Shown here piece after piece: positions 21,023 through 29,454 of a stretch of DNA of 37,899 nt (positions are counted from its first letter, which is position 1; every line of letters starts with the position of its first letter). The notes under the pieces are model-generated. The model worked only from the letters and a program-made list of their open reading frames with translations. It did no database searches and was not told the origin of the DNA. The DNA lies in IMG/VR virus record IMGVR_UViG_3300005747_000515, positions 1 to 37,899 of that record, one strand, 5' to 3'. Origin of the DNA: a virus. Position numbers and translations under genes: made by a program.

Positions 21023-23575
21023 ATGGCGGAGAAAGTTATAGCAATATCAATGGAGTTAGATACTAGCAACGCGGTTGCTGGTTTAAATGAAGTTGAGTCA
21101 GGGGTAAAAAAAGTAGACCAATCCGTACAAGGGTTAGAAAACGATACTAAAAAGTTAACACTAGGCGAACAAATCGAAAAGATAAACGCCGAGGTTGCTA
21201 GTGGTGAAGTTGGGTTTAGAGGTCTTAGAAAAAAAATACAAGAGTATCAAACTATCGCTATTGCAGCAGGCCGTACAAGTCCAGTAGGTAAAGAAGCACT
21301 ACAACAAGCCGCAATACTTAGGGATCAATTAGACGACTTAGATAAAGAGGTTAAAAACTTGGCAGCAGATGGTCAAGCCTTACAAGGTGCTTTGCAATTA
21401 GGTCAAGGAGTTGTAGCAGGGTTTACAGCATTTAAAGGAGTGACGGCCGCACTAGGTATTGAGAATGAAAACCTAATGAAAGTGATGACCCAACTACAAG
21501 GACTGCAAGCGGCCATGATGGGTATTGAGAGACTTCACACACTACTAAGAAAAGAAAGTACTTTAGTGTTAATGCTTAATACGGCAGCAACTAAAGCAGC
21601 ATCAGCAACACAAGCAGCTTATACAGCAGTAGTAGGTGCATCAACAGGAGCGTTAAAAGCGTTCAAACTTGCGCTTGTGGCTACAGGTATTGGTGCTATC
21701 GTTGTAGGTATAGGTATGTTGATTGCCAATTTTGATGTTCTAAAAAAAGCAGTTGCAGACACTGTTGAATGGTTCAAGGGATTAGGTGAATATGTTACAA
21801 GGGCAATTGAATACTATAACGAATTAGGATTTGCAGCAAAAGCACTTCTGTATATTATCGCTGCACCAGTTGTTTTGGCGGTTGAAGCGTATCAATATTT
21901 TTTTGGTACAGTTGAAAAAGGTACTGCGGATATGATGAAAGCTGAACGGGAAGCAGCAGAAGAAAGAAGGAGACAAACAAAAGAATTAGCCAACCAACAC
22001 AAAGAAAGAATCCAAGCAATAGAAGCCGAAAAGGATGCGGTAATAAGTGCAGCAGACGAAACAATAAAGGCTTTAAAATTAGAGAAAGACACTTTAGAAG
22101 CAAATGGTCAAGCAAGTGATGAAGCTACTTTAAAAATACTTGAAGCTGAAAAAACAAAACTTGAAGCAATTGTAGAAGCCAACCAGAAAAAGATAGAATC
22201 TTATATTAAATATTATACAGATTTAGCAGCGTTAAGAGGTGAAGATGAAGCAACATTTAAACAATCAATGCTTAATCAAGGTATTGACTTAGATGCTTTA
22301 CAAGATAAAGCGAATAAATTGATACAAGAAAATCTTGACAACGTTCAATACGCAGAGAATAAAATAACAAAATTCAAGCGTGACCAGAACAACAAACGAG
22401 TAAAGAATAACGACAACACTCAACAGAAAATAATTGATGCACAAGCAAAAGCGAACGCGGATTATATCGCCTTACAAGATGAGCTAGATAAATTAGAACT
22501 AGCTAATATGGCAGAAGGTGCAGAAAAAGAATTGGCAATTCTAGTTTCAAAGCATGATAAAGAACGTCAAATGATGGTTCAAAAGCATGGAGAGAACGCA
22601 GAACTAGAAGCTGCACTTGATGAAAAGCATGAGCAAGAATTATTAAAGCTACAAGAAAAGTTTGATAAAGAAAGACTAGCCAAGCAAGAAGAATTAATTG
22701 ACTTACAATTAGCCAACAAAGAAGAAGGTGCTGACAAAGAAATAGCGATACTAAAAGAAAAGCACCGTAGAGAGTTAGAAGAAATTACTGGGAATAGTGA
22801 GATTGATACAGAGCTAAGAAAAGAATTAAAAATACAACAAGAGACAGCCTTAAACGAATTACAAGCTGAACTTGATGAGCAAGCAAAAGAAGAACGGGAA
22901 GCAAAAATTCAAGAGGGATTAGATCAAGCACAAGCCTTTTTAGATGCGGCTGAACAGATTAACGAAATGCTAAACGAGATAGGCGATAGAAAAATAGAAC
23001 GCCTTGAAGCTGATAGGGATAAGTCACTGGGTATTTTATCAAGCCAGAAGAAAGCAGAGTTAGCGCAAGAAGGATTGACAGCAAATCAAAAGATTGCTAT
23101 CGAGAATAAATACGCTAAACAGGAATACGATACAAAAGTAAAAGCAGCAGAAGCAGCCGACAAGATTGCAGAAAAACAATTTCAAAGAGAGAAAGCGTTA
23201 AAGATTGCACAGATAGCAATTAACACGGCAGCAGGTGTAATGCAAGCGATAGGAACAATGCCACCTCCAGCATCATTTATTTTTGCAGGAATTAATGCCG
23301 CAATGGGTATTGCTCAAGGTGCTATTGTAGCAAGTCAAAAATATAAATCAACGGCAGCCAATATCGCGCCGCCGTCATTTACTGCACCTAATATTTCAGC
23401 AGGTGGAGATGTAGGAAGTTCGGGCAGTGGTTCAGGCGGTGGAAACACACAAACAGATGTGGGAACTGATTTAACCGACTTACCAAACCAGACAAACGTA
23501 GTAGTTAGTCAGGTTGAAATAAACAACACACAAAGCACTATGGCTAATATAGAGGAAGTCTCTACACTTGGATAA
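21023..23575 (+). CDS. Tape measure protein
   Basis: At 850 residues this is one of the two largest proteins of the window, with the expected plan: a helical N-terminus (LDTSNAVAGLNEVESGVKKV), hydrophobic segments at about 216-235 (LALVATGIGAIVVGIGMLIA) and 270-293 (ALLYIIAAPVVLAVEAYQ), a very long Lys/Glu/Ala/Gln coiled coil to about 730, and a Gly/Ala-rich hydrophobic end near GVMQAIGTMPPPASFIFAG. Tape measure proteins set tail length and form or aid the DNA-entry channel. Length predicts a tail near 130 nm by the usual 1.5 Angstrom per residue rule. Confidence 0.88.
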   Translation: MAEKVIAISMELDTSNAVAGLNEVESGVKKVDQSVQGLENDTKKLTLGEQIEKINAEVASGEVGFRGLRKKIQEYQTIAIAAGRTSPVGKEALQQAAILRDQLDDLDKEVKNLAADGQALQGALQLGQGVVAGFTAFKGVTAALGIENENLMKVMTQLQGLQAAMMGIERLHTLLRKESTLVLMLNTAATKAASATQAAYTAVVGASTGALKAFKLALVATGIGAIVVGIGMLIANFDVLKKAVADTVEWFKGLGEYVTRAIEYYNELGFAAKALLYIIAAPVVLAVEAYQYFFGTVEKGTADMMKAEREAAEERRRQTKELANQHKERIQAIEAEKDAVISAADETIKALKLEKDTLEANGQASDEATLKILEAEKTKLEAIVEANQKKIESYIKYYTDLAALRGEDEATFKQSMLNQGIDLDALQDKANKLIQENLDNVQYAENKITKFKRDQNNKRVKNNDNTQQKIIDAQAKANADYIALQDELDKLELANMAEGAEKELAILVSKHDKERQMMVQKHGENAELEAALDEKHEQELLKLQEKFDKERLAKQEELIDLQLANKEEGADKEIAILKEKHRRELEEITGNSEIDTELRKELKIQQETALNELQAELDEQAKEEREAKIQEGLDQAQAFLDAAEQINEMLNEIGDRKIERLEADRDKSLGILSSQKKAELAQEGLTANQKIAIENKYAKQEYDTKVKAAEAADKIAEKQFQREKALKIAQIAINTAAGVMQAIGTMPPPASFIFAGINAAMGIAQGAIVASQKYKSTAANIAPPSFTAPNISAGGDVGSSGSGSGGGNTQTDVGTDLTDLPNQTNVVVSQVEINNTQSTMANIEEVSTLG

Positions 23576-23579
23576 AGGG

Positions 23580-23596
23580 TATAGATTAAATCTATA
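23580..23596 (+). other. Small palindromic hairpin between tape measure and protease genes
   Basis: TATAGA (23580-23585) and TCTATA (23591-23596) pair around a TTAAA loop, followed by TTCGTTTTAT. It could be a weak terminator or processing site between the tail and head blocks. No strong GC stem. Confidence 0.3.
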
Positions 23597-23610
23597 TTCG
23601 TTTTATAAGT

Positions 23611-24672
23611 ATGGCCAGATTACCAGTTTATAAATTAGTCATTGATGAAGATGCGGAAGGCATGGACTTCATGGGCTTGGTTGACTACCCAGCACATGGA
23701 AAGAATTACATAACCTTCTCAAAGAAAGCTCCCGAAAAGGTCGAGCTCAAGCAGTACTTCAATGAAGAAAAAAGAATAGTCACAGGTGTTGCCATTGCAA
23801 CTGACTTGCAAATCTATCGAAGAGATGAGGACGGATATGAGTATAATGTTGTGTTTACTAAAGAAGATACATTAAGTATAATGAAGATGTTCGCAAAGAA
23901 CAATTATTATAACAATGTAAACTTCATGCACAACGCAAGCAAAAAAGCCAAAGGAATCTATTTTATAGGAAATATTTTTGTGAATGACAAGATGTCAAAC
24001 ATACCAGAAGAATTTAAGAACCAAAACTTAAGACCAGGATCTTTGATATTTTCTTATTGGGTTGAAGACGACACTACTTGGGAGTTCATTAAAAAGCACG
24101 GTGCAGGGTTCAGTATTGAGGGATGGTTTAACCAAGTAAAAATTAAATTAAATAAAAAAAGAAAAATGAGTTTAGTAGAAAAATTATTCGGTAAATCAAA
24201 ACCGAAATTTGATGCAGACAACAAAGACAAGTATGCGGAAGCAGTTACTGTTGACGGTGTTACTGTTATGTGGGAAGGTGACCTTGTAGAAGGTGCTCCT
24301 TTATTTGTTGTTCCAGAAGATGGTACAGAGCCAATTTTGGCAGCAGTAGGTGAATATGCTATCGAGGTAGAAGGTTCACCAAAAGTTATCGCAGTAGATG
24401 AGTCAGGAATGATTGTATCAATTGCAGATGCAGAAGCAATGGAAGAAGAAGAGGAAGAAGAAAAAGAGAAAGAAAGCGAAGTTGAAGCTGCGTTAAGAGC
24501 AACTATCAAAGATTACGAAGCAAAATTTGAAGCACAAGAAACAAAACTAAAAACAGTTGCAGAAGAATTTGATGCTTTAAAAGAAGCGTTTGAGAAATCT
24601 TTAGAGGGTAAACCAGTTAAAGTTGTTCAATCAAAAGAGTCAGGGTATGACTTTATTACAGAATCTAAATAA
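23611..24672 (+). CDS. XkdF-type prohead protease fused to scaffold
   Basis: A 353-residue protein. Residues 1 to about 180 match the XkdF-like phage serine protease family: GLVDYPAHGKNYITFSKK, VTGVAIATDLQIYRRDEDGY, VNFMHNASKKAKGIY, then GFSIEGWF near the end of the domain. The C-terminal half is acidic (a run of Glu near residue 275) and ends in a coiled coil (KFEAQETKLKTVAEEFDALK), as in scaffolding proteins. It sits directly before the major capsid gene. The His in NFMHN and Ser in GFSIEG are candidate catalytic residues. An internal ATG at 24166 can make the scaffold alone. Confidence 0.78.
   Translation: MARLPVYKLVIDEDAEGMDFMGLVDYPAHGKNYITFSKKAPEKVELKQYFNEEKRIVTGVAIATDLQIYRRDEDGYEYNVVFTKEDTLSIMKMFAKNNYYNNVNFMHNASKKAKGIYFIGNIFVNDKMSNIPEEFKNQNLRPGSLIFSYWVEDDTTWEFIKKHGAGFSIEGWFNQVKIKLNKKRKMSLVEKLFGKSKPKFDADNKDKYAEAVTVDGVTVMWEGDLVEGAPLFVVPEDGTEPILAAVGEYAIEVEGSPKVIAVDESGMIVSIADAEAMEEEEEEEKEKESEVEAALRATIKDYEAKFEAQETKLKTVAEEFDALKEAFEKSLEGKPVKVVQSKESGYDFITESK
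24166..24672 (+). CDS. Internal-start scaffold protein (in frame with protease)
   Basis: ATG at 24166 lies in frame inside the protease-scaffold gene, immediately after AATAAAAAAAGAAAA, the A-rich start context used by genes here. It marks the junction between the protease domain and the scaffold domain: MSLVEKLFGKSKPKFD begins a 168-residue product with an acidic middle and C-terminal coiled coil. This mirrors lambda C/Nu3. Inferred from start context and domain boundary. Confidence 0.5.
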   Translation: MSLVEKLFGKSKPKFDADNKDKYAEAVTVDGVTVMWEGDLVEGAPLFVVPEDGTEPILAAVGEYAIEVEGSPKVIAVDESGMIVSIADAEAMEEEEEEEKEKESEVEAALRATIKDYEAKFEAQETKLKTVAEEFDALKEAFEKSLEGKPVKVVQSKESGYDFITESK

Positions 24673-24688
24673 TTAAAATAAAAAGAAA

Positions 24689-25720
24689 ATGAAATTTTTA
24701 AAATTCAACAATAGAGATACAATTAGCGTATTTTCAAGAAAGCACAAAAAGACTTTCAACTATGATGTTTCTGGCTTAGGTGCTTATGTAGATGACACCT
24801 CTAAAGAAATCATGGAGGACTTAATCGAAACAGGAGATTTAAAGTCTAGAATCGTAACAATTAAAGATGTAAAAGGATCAAAAGAGATTAAGTTAAAAAC
24901 ATCAAGCCCGACTTTACAGGCTGCATCATCTTGCGGATGGAACGCAACAGGTGGAATTGTTTTAACTGATAAAGCAATCTCAACAGTTAGAGTAAAAATC
25001 CAAGAAGAGTACTGCAACGAAGATTTAAATGACACTTGGGCGCAAATCGAAAACGCAGCAGGAGCAAATACACAGGACGAGAAAGTACCTAACTTTGCAA
25101 AAACAATGATTGCGTACTACAAGAAAAGAGCGCAAGAGCTAGATGAGAACTTAATGATGAATGGAGACACTACTTCATTGAATCCTAACTTAGTATTTTA
25201 TGACGGATTCTCTAAATTGTGGGATGCAGATACAAGCTTAAATGTAGCTTACTTGTCTACACCAGCAACATCAATTACAGCCGCTAACGGTTATGATGCG
25301 TTAATGGATGTTTACAACGCTATCCCTACAGTTGTTAAGGCTAACGCTAAAACTGTAGGTGCTGAAATCTTAGTAGGTTATGAAACAGCAAGAGCTTGTA
25401 TTGACCAAGTATGGAACGATAAAGACTATAATGCAGTAATTGACTTCAAAGAAGAAGGTGATGGTTCTATTTACTTTACACTTCCAACTACTACAATGAC
25501 TGTACGTTCTTTACCTTCATTGAATGGTACAGATAAAGTTTACGGTGTATGTTATAACTATATGTTCTACGGTACAGACTTAGAAAACGATAGAGATGGG
25601 TTCGCATTTAAATATTCGGATTATGACGAAAAGTTAAGATTCGGTGTTAAATGGCGTTCAGGTATTCAATATGTATTCTCTGAGTACTTCACTAGATTGA
25701 AGATTACAGCACAATCATAA
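24689..25720 (+). CDS. Major capsid protein
   Basis: A 343-residue protein right after the protease-scaffold gene, of the HK97-fold type used by Bacteroidota phages. It begins MKFLKFNNRDTISVFSRKHK, has a spine-helix-like segment VPNFAKTMIAYYKKRAQELD (about 131-150), and ends RSGIQYVFSEYFTRLKITAQ. An E-loop-like acidic/basic stretch (DLKSRIVTIKDVKGSKEIKL) lies near 50-70. The GC-rich hairpin at 25726-25747 follows directly. Position, size and composition fit strongly; no structural search was made. Confidence 0.85.
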   Translation: MKFLKFNNRDTISVFSRKHKKTFNYDVSGLGAYVDDTSKEIMEDLIETGDLKSRIVTIKDVKGSKEIKLKTSSPTLQAASSCGWNATGGIVLTDKAISTVRVKIQEEYCNEDLNDTWAQIENAAGANTQDEKVPNFAKTMIAYYKKRAQELDENLMMNGDTTSLNPNLVFYDGFSKLWDADTSLNVAYLSTPATSITAANGYDALMDVYNAIPTVVKANAKTVGAEILVGYETARACIDQVWNDKDYNAVIDFKEEGDGSIYFTLPTTTMTVRSLPSLNGTDKVYGVCYNYMFYGTDLENDRDGFAFKYSDYDEKLRFGVKWRSGIQYVFSEYFTRLKITAQS

Positions 25721-25725
25721 TTGAA

Positions 25726-25747
25726 AGGGGGTTGAAATACACCCCCT
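25726..25747 (+). terminator. Hairpin after the capsid gene, probable partial terminator
   Basis: AGGGGGT (25726-25732) pairs with ACCCCCT (25741-25747) around an 8-nt loop, 5 nt after the capsid stop. The following bases (ATTATTAAC) form only a weak T-tract, so partial termination or 3'-end protection of the abundant capsid mRNA is likely. Confidence 0.6.
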
Positions 25748-25772
25748 ATTATTAACTTAAAAAAATTAAAAT

Positions 25773-26297
25773 ATGTGTGAATTAGCAAACTGGTCGGTAT
25801 CGGCTTGCATGGAGAACGGGGGAATTGATGAGTTTATCGTCTATGAAATTGCAGACAGAGCGACTTTAACAGTTGCAAACGGAGCAGTAACAGCGTTAAC
25901 TATGAACGTTGGGACAAAGGCTTGGAGATGGACACCTGACATGGAAAGCGCAAACGCTACCGAAACAACAACAGGTAACAGAGTAAACAACTCAGTAATG
26001 AACGCGCAGACTGCAATGATTGTATTTAACAATGATGAAGATGCAACAGTAAACACTATTGAAAACTTATCTAGAGCAAAACTAGGTATTATCATTAAAA
26101 AATCAGATCCAGACGACTCAGTTTATAGACATTACGGTTTAAGAAACGGTATGACTTTAGAAACTGGCGAGGGTGTAATGGGTCAACTTTACGAAGATTT
26201 AAGAGGTCACACTCTAAACTTTGTAGGAAAAGAACTTGCGAAAGCTCCAAGCGTATCTGATACGATTGTTGATGCTCTAGTAGTATTAGCATCCTAA
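25773..26297 (+). CDS. Major tail (tube) protein candidate
   Basis: A 174-residue protein with alternating beta strands (RATLTVANGAVTALTMNVGT, TAMIVFNNDEDATVNTIENL) and a loop RHYGLRNGMTLETGEGVMG, consistent with tail-tube proteins of this size. It lies between two hairpins (25726-25747 and 26319-26347), as expected for a highly expressed structural gene with its own mRNA ends. Alternative: a head decoration protein. Confidence 0.6.
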   Translation: MCELANWSVSACMENGGIDEFIVYEIADRATLTVANGAVTALTMNVGTKAWRWTPDMESANATETTTGNRVNNSVMNAQTAMIVFNNDEDATVNTIENLSRAKLGIIIKKSDPDDSVYRHYGLRNGMTLETGEGVMGQLYEDLRGHTLNFVGKELAKAPSVSDTIVDALVVLAS

Positions 26298-26318
26298 GAA
26301 TTAAATATCAATTAAAGG

Positions 26319-26347
26319 AAGGGGTGTATCACTATACCCCTTTTTTT
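26319..26347 (+). terminator. Strong intrinsic terminator
   Basis: AAGGGGTGTA (26319-26328) pairs with TATACCCCTT (26333-26342, one G-U) around a TCAC loop, and seven T follow the CCCC. It is a textbook Rho-independent terminator after the tail-tube candidate. Confidence 0.85.
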
Positions 26348-26361
26348 GTATAAATCAAGAT

Positions 26362-26631
26362 ATGAAGTTAAAAAAAGAAGCAATAGGAGTAAAAACAATG
26401 ACAGAATCATTGGGTTTTATTACTGTACAAGAAAGACATCTACACATTTTAATAAGAGAAGGGCGTTATGACTTAGTAGATGGCATGGTTTCATCAAAAA
26501 ATCTAGTAGCACTAGAAGATAAATTAAAGTCAGAATTAAAAGAAATCGCTAAAGACTTAGAAGGGTATAGTGATACTTTAAAAAAATCAGAACTAATTGA
26601 ACTTATAAATGCTGCACCTAAGTCAGAATAG
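26362..26631 (+). CDS. Hypothetical protein (89 aa)
   Basis: A small protein starting KLKKEAIGVKTMTESLGF, with HLHILIREGRYDLVDG and a charged helical end whose last part, TLKKSELIELINA, resembles a short HeH-like helix. It sits after the strong terminator and overlaps the next gene by 23 nt. Role unknown, probably linked to head-tail assembly by position. Confidence 0.55.
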   Translation: MKLKKEAIGVKTMTESLGFITVQERHLHILIREGRYDLVDGMVSSKNLVALEDKLKSELKEIAKDLEGYSDTLKKSELIELINAAPKSE

Positions 26632-26974
26632 TACCAACGAATTATATGTTGTTTGTGACGATATATTAACCATAAATAATCCTTATTATTTGTGGAGATT
26701 TGTACATAACCAAACGCAAGTAGAGTACTTAATATTTTTAACCAACACCGAGCAACAAAACCCTAGGTTTGATTTGTTTGATTTGGTTTTACCAACAGAT
26801 TTAGACTTATCTACAGGTCATTATTCATGGTGGATATACGAAAAAGACAATAACAGTGATACAGATTATGACGGTTTAAACGTCTTATCTAATGGAGCCG
26901 CAGAAGTTAGAACAACATTTGAAGAAGAAACAGAATATGAATCAACAGAAACCGACAAGGTCTACAAGGCGTAG
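26609..26974 (+). CDS. Hypothetical structural protein (121 aa)
   Basis: A beta-rich protein with INNPYYLWRFVHNQTQVEYL, FDLVLPTDLDLSTGHYSWWI and a Glu/Thr-rich C-terminus. The pattern NPYYLWRF...YLIFLTN recurs in phage proteins encoded beside Bacteroidota portal genes, but I know no function. It overlaps both neighbours, so the start at 26609 is plausible but not certain. Confidence 0.5.
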   Translation: MLHLSQNSTNELYVVCDDILTINNPYYLWRFVHNQTQVEYLIFLTNTEQQNPRFDLFDLVLPTDLDLSTGHYSWWIYEKDNNSDTDYDGLNVLSNGAAEVRTTFEEETEYESTETDKVYKA

Positions 26975-28799
26975 CAATCCGAACAAAAATACTACGGCCT
27001 TTTCATTTGTTAAGGCTAAGCAAAGTAATATTCCAACGGCTGTACAGCAAGAGGACAATACACACAACATTGTTAACTGGGGTAAAAGAAATGAATACCC
27101 ATATTTTTTAAATTACTTATCTAAGGCTAACCCAATTCACGGGGGTATATTGAAAGCTAAAACTTATTACACCGTATCTGGTGGACTTCAATATGATGGT
27201 CAAGACTTAGAATTGTGGAGTAAATTTTACAACAATAAAAAGGACACACCAAACGAGAAGAATCTTGATGATTTAATTTCAGATGTAAGTTTTAACTACG
27301 AAAAGTCAAATATGTTCTGTTATAGAATGATATTTACTAAAATCGGGGTTAAAGAATTTAGGAAACTTGTTGAGATACCATTTGAAAAAATCAGATTCGA
27401 GATAGACGAAACAGAAGAAGGTACTGTATTTTTAACAGGCAATATAAAAGTTTCAGATAATTGGTTAGACGATCAAGTGCCTATCGAAATTTTAAAGCCT
27501 TACAATAAATTTGACGACAATCAAAGAGAGTGTTTTGTATTGCATCAAGAAGAATCTGGCGCAAGTTTAGATACGCCTAACGGTAGAGAAGTTAATGCAG
27601 GTATTTACCCGTTCCCAACTTATGGAGGTGGTATTACAGCGATTGACACGGGGATTGAAATAGGTATTCACGGAAATTCTGAGATTCATAACGGGTTTAG
27701 TTTGGGTACAATCTTAAACTTAAACAACGGCGCACCAAAAAATGAAGATGATAAAAGGGATTTAGAGAGAGATTTAGGAGCAGCAACAACGGGAAGCTAT
27801 CAAGCTGGAAGAATGATGGTTCTTTACAACAACGGTAAAGATAATGCCTCAACAGTAACCAACTTAAACGGGAACGACTTACCAGACAGATATATTAACA
27901 CAAAGTCAGGAGCAGAAGAAAGCATAATTCACGCTCATTCAGTAACAACACCTATTTTATTTGGAATAAAAGAAGAAGGTTCTTTAGGTAATGCTACGGA
28001 ATTAGAAACGGGCTATGCAATTATGCAAGCGAACTACTTTAACGCAAGACGAAAAGCGTTACTATCTGTTTTAAACTGGATAGGTAAAAAGGTGATAGGC
28101 TTACAGGGTGAGATAACGTTTGGTGATGTAGTGCTTGATTTGCCAAAAGAAGAAGTACCAGCGCAACCGCAGTTTAATGTGAACATGGGGCAAGAGAAAA
28201 AGCAAGATATTCTCTTAGAACGTCTTAAAATGTGCGGAACACCTAAAGACAATTTCAAAGTTGCTTACAAAAAAGCAATAAAAGGAACTGCTTTAAGTAA
28301 AGACGAAATTCTAAACGAATATAGAAGTACGTTTGCAAGCCTTTCAGACAACGCACAGAGAGCATTAGGGCTAATCGAACAAGGTGAAGGGTTTAATTCA
28401 ATTAGAAAGGCCTTAGATATAACAGGAACACAACTAGCAAGCATCTATAAGAACCTTCAAAACCTTAAATTAATAACGCCAGAGGGTGTAGTAACTGAGG
28501 TAGGATTAAAGCAAATCGCTGTCAATGAGGTTGAGAGTATGCAGATAATGTATGAATATGACTTGAGAGATGACTTAAAAGGACAGCCAGAAATACTACC
28601 AAACGGAAGAACTAGAGATTTTTGTGCTACACTTATAAGTCTAGATAGGCTTTACACCAAACAAGAGATTGACTTAATTAGCGGTGTAGAGGGGTATGAT
28701 GTGTTTGCGTATCGTGGTGGATGGTATCACGATCCAAACTTAGATGTAAATCAACCGGGCTGTCGCCATCAATGGAGTCAGGTAATAACTTTTAAATAA
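26937..28799 (+). CDS. Portal protein with C-terminal extension
   Basis: About 620 residues. I start at the ATG at 26937; an in-frame ATG at 26892 would add 15 residues and overlap the upstream gene more. The first 400 residues fit a portal (NIVNWGKRNEYPYFLNYLSK, TGSYQAGRMMVLYNNGKD, NYFNARRKALLSVLNW). A winged-helix-like unit follows (SIRKALDITGTQLASIYKNL and KLITPEGVVTEVGLKQI), and the end contains EGYDVFAYRGGWYHDPNLDV, then CRHQW, like the C-terminal Cys/His motif of Mu F/SPP1 gp7 minor head proteins. The portal forms the DNA gate at the capsid vertex. Confidence 0.75.
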   Translation: MNQQKPTRSTRRSNPNKNTTAFSFVKAKQSNIPTAVQQEDNTHNIVNWGKRNEYPYFLNYLSKANPIHGGILKAKTYYTVSGGLQYDGQDLELWSKFYNNKKDTPNEKNLDDLISDVSFNYEKSNMFCYRMIFTKIGVKEFRKLVEIPFEKIRFEIDETEEGTVFLTGNIKVSDNWLDDQVPIEILKPYNKFDDNQRECFVLHQEESGASLDTPNGREVNAGIYPFPTYGGGITAIDTGIEIGIHGNSEIHNGFSLGTILNLNNGAPKNEDDKRDLERDLGAATTGSYQAGRMMVLYNNGKDNASTVTNLNGNDLPDRYINTKSGAEESIIHAHSVTTPILFGIKEEGSLGNATELETGYAIMQANYFNARRKALLSVLNWIGKKVIGLQGEITFGDVVLDLPKEEVPAQPQFNVNMGQEKKQDILLERLKMCGTPKDNFKVAYKKAIKGTALSKDEILNEYRSTFASLSDNAQRALGLIEQGEGFNSIRKALDITGTQLASIYKNLQNLKLITPEGVVTEVGLKQIAVNEVESMQIMYEYDLRDDLKGQPEILPNGRTRDFCATLISLDRLYTKQEIDLISGVEGYDVFAYRGGWYHDPNLDVNQPGCRHQWSQVITFK

Positions 28800-29332
28800 T
28801 GGCAGTAGGATTAGGATATACATATTTTTTAGACATTCCAATTTGGGAAAAGTACGGATACGCAAACGACAATATAGACCCAAAGAAGTTAAGACCTATA
28901 ATTTATTCAGTTCAAAGAACTAGAATAGAACCAATATTAGGAACGGAACTTTATGATAAGATAGTTTCAGAAGTTGATGCAGGTACTTTGTCAGGTATCT
29001 ACAAGACTTTGATGGATGAGCATATATTGCCGACTATGATTGTTTATTGTGATTGGAAAGCTACTTTTCATTTAACCGACCAGATGACAAATAAAACGGT
29101 TGGTAAAAACAATGACGAACATATAAGAGCTAATGATGTAGGTAACAACAACAACCTAAGAGATGAGCTTATAAAGGATGCTAAACAATTTGAAAAGAAA
29201 ATGATAGGATGGCTTTGTGATAATAAAGATAATATTCCTGAACTTTGCGAGGTTGATGAGGATAAATTACACCAAAGCCTAAGACCTTCCAGATTTGAAA
29301 ACGATTATTTTGGTAAGATTAGCATTATATGA
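28799..29332 (+). CDS. Head-tail connector-like protein
   Basis: A 177-residue mainly helical protein right after the portal gene (one-base TAATG overlap). Motifs: GYTYFLDIPIWEKYGYAND, RTRIEPILGTELYDKIV (about 40-56), MIVYCDWKATFHLTDQM. This I-E-P-x-L-G-x-x-L-Y-D pattern is typical of adaptor/connector proteins next to Bacteroidota portals. It would extend the portal channel to the tail. Confidence 0.65.
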   Translation: MAVGLGYTYFLDIPIWEKYGYANDNIDPKKLRPIIYSVQRTRIEPILGTELYDKIVSEVDAGTLSGIYKTLMDEHILPTMIVYCDWKATFHLTDQMTNKTVGKNNDEHIRANDVGNNNNLRDELIKDAKQFEKKMIGWLCDNKDNIPELCEVDEDKLHQSLRPSRFENDYFGKISII

Positions 29333-29454
29333 AAATCAGAAAAGCAACAATAAAGAAAGTAAAGAACGCAGTAAATCAAGTTAATGGCAATAAGCGCAGA
29401 CAAAACACTAAGAAGGGTAGTTTGGGAGTTAGAACAGTGGGCAAACGCTCATAA
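29329..29454 (+). CDS. Highly basic 41-residue peptide overlapping next gene
   Basis: An ATGA-coupled frame after the connector gene. It encodes KIRKATIKKVKNAVNQV, then GNKRRQNTKKG, with about a third Lys/Arg, and runs 71 nt into the next gene in a different frame. The first 55 nt otherwise lie in a gap. It could be a nucleic-acid-binding micropeptide or a translational bridge to the 29384 gene. Confidence 0.4.
   Translation: MKIRKATIKKVKNAVNQVNGNKRRQNTKKGSLGVRTVGKRS

Noticed and set aside
21855-22115. Minus-strand hydrophobic frames opposite the tape measure gene
   Set aside because: Leu/Phe-rich antisense of the Lys/Glu coiled coil; no independent signals.
24054-24509. Minus-strand frame of 151 codons opposite the protease-scaffold gene
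   Set aside because: Ser-rich complement of Glu/Ala codons; the plus-strand gene has clear domains.
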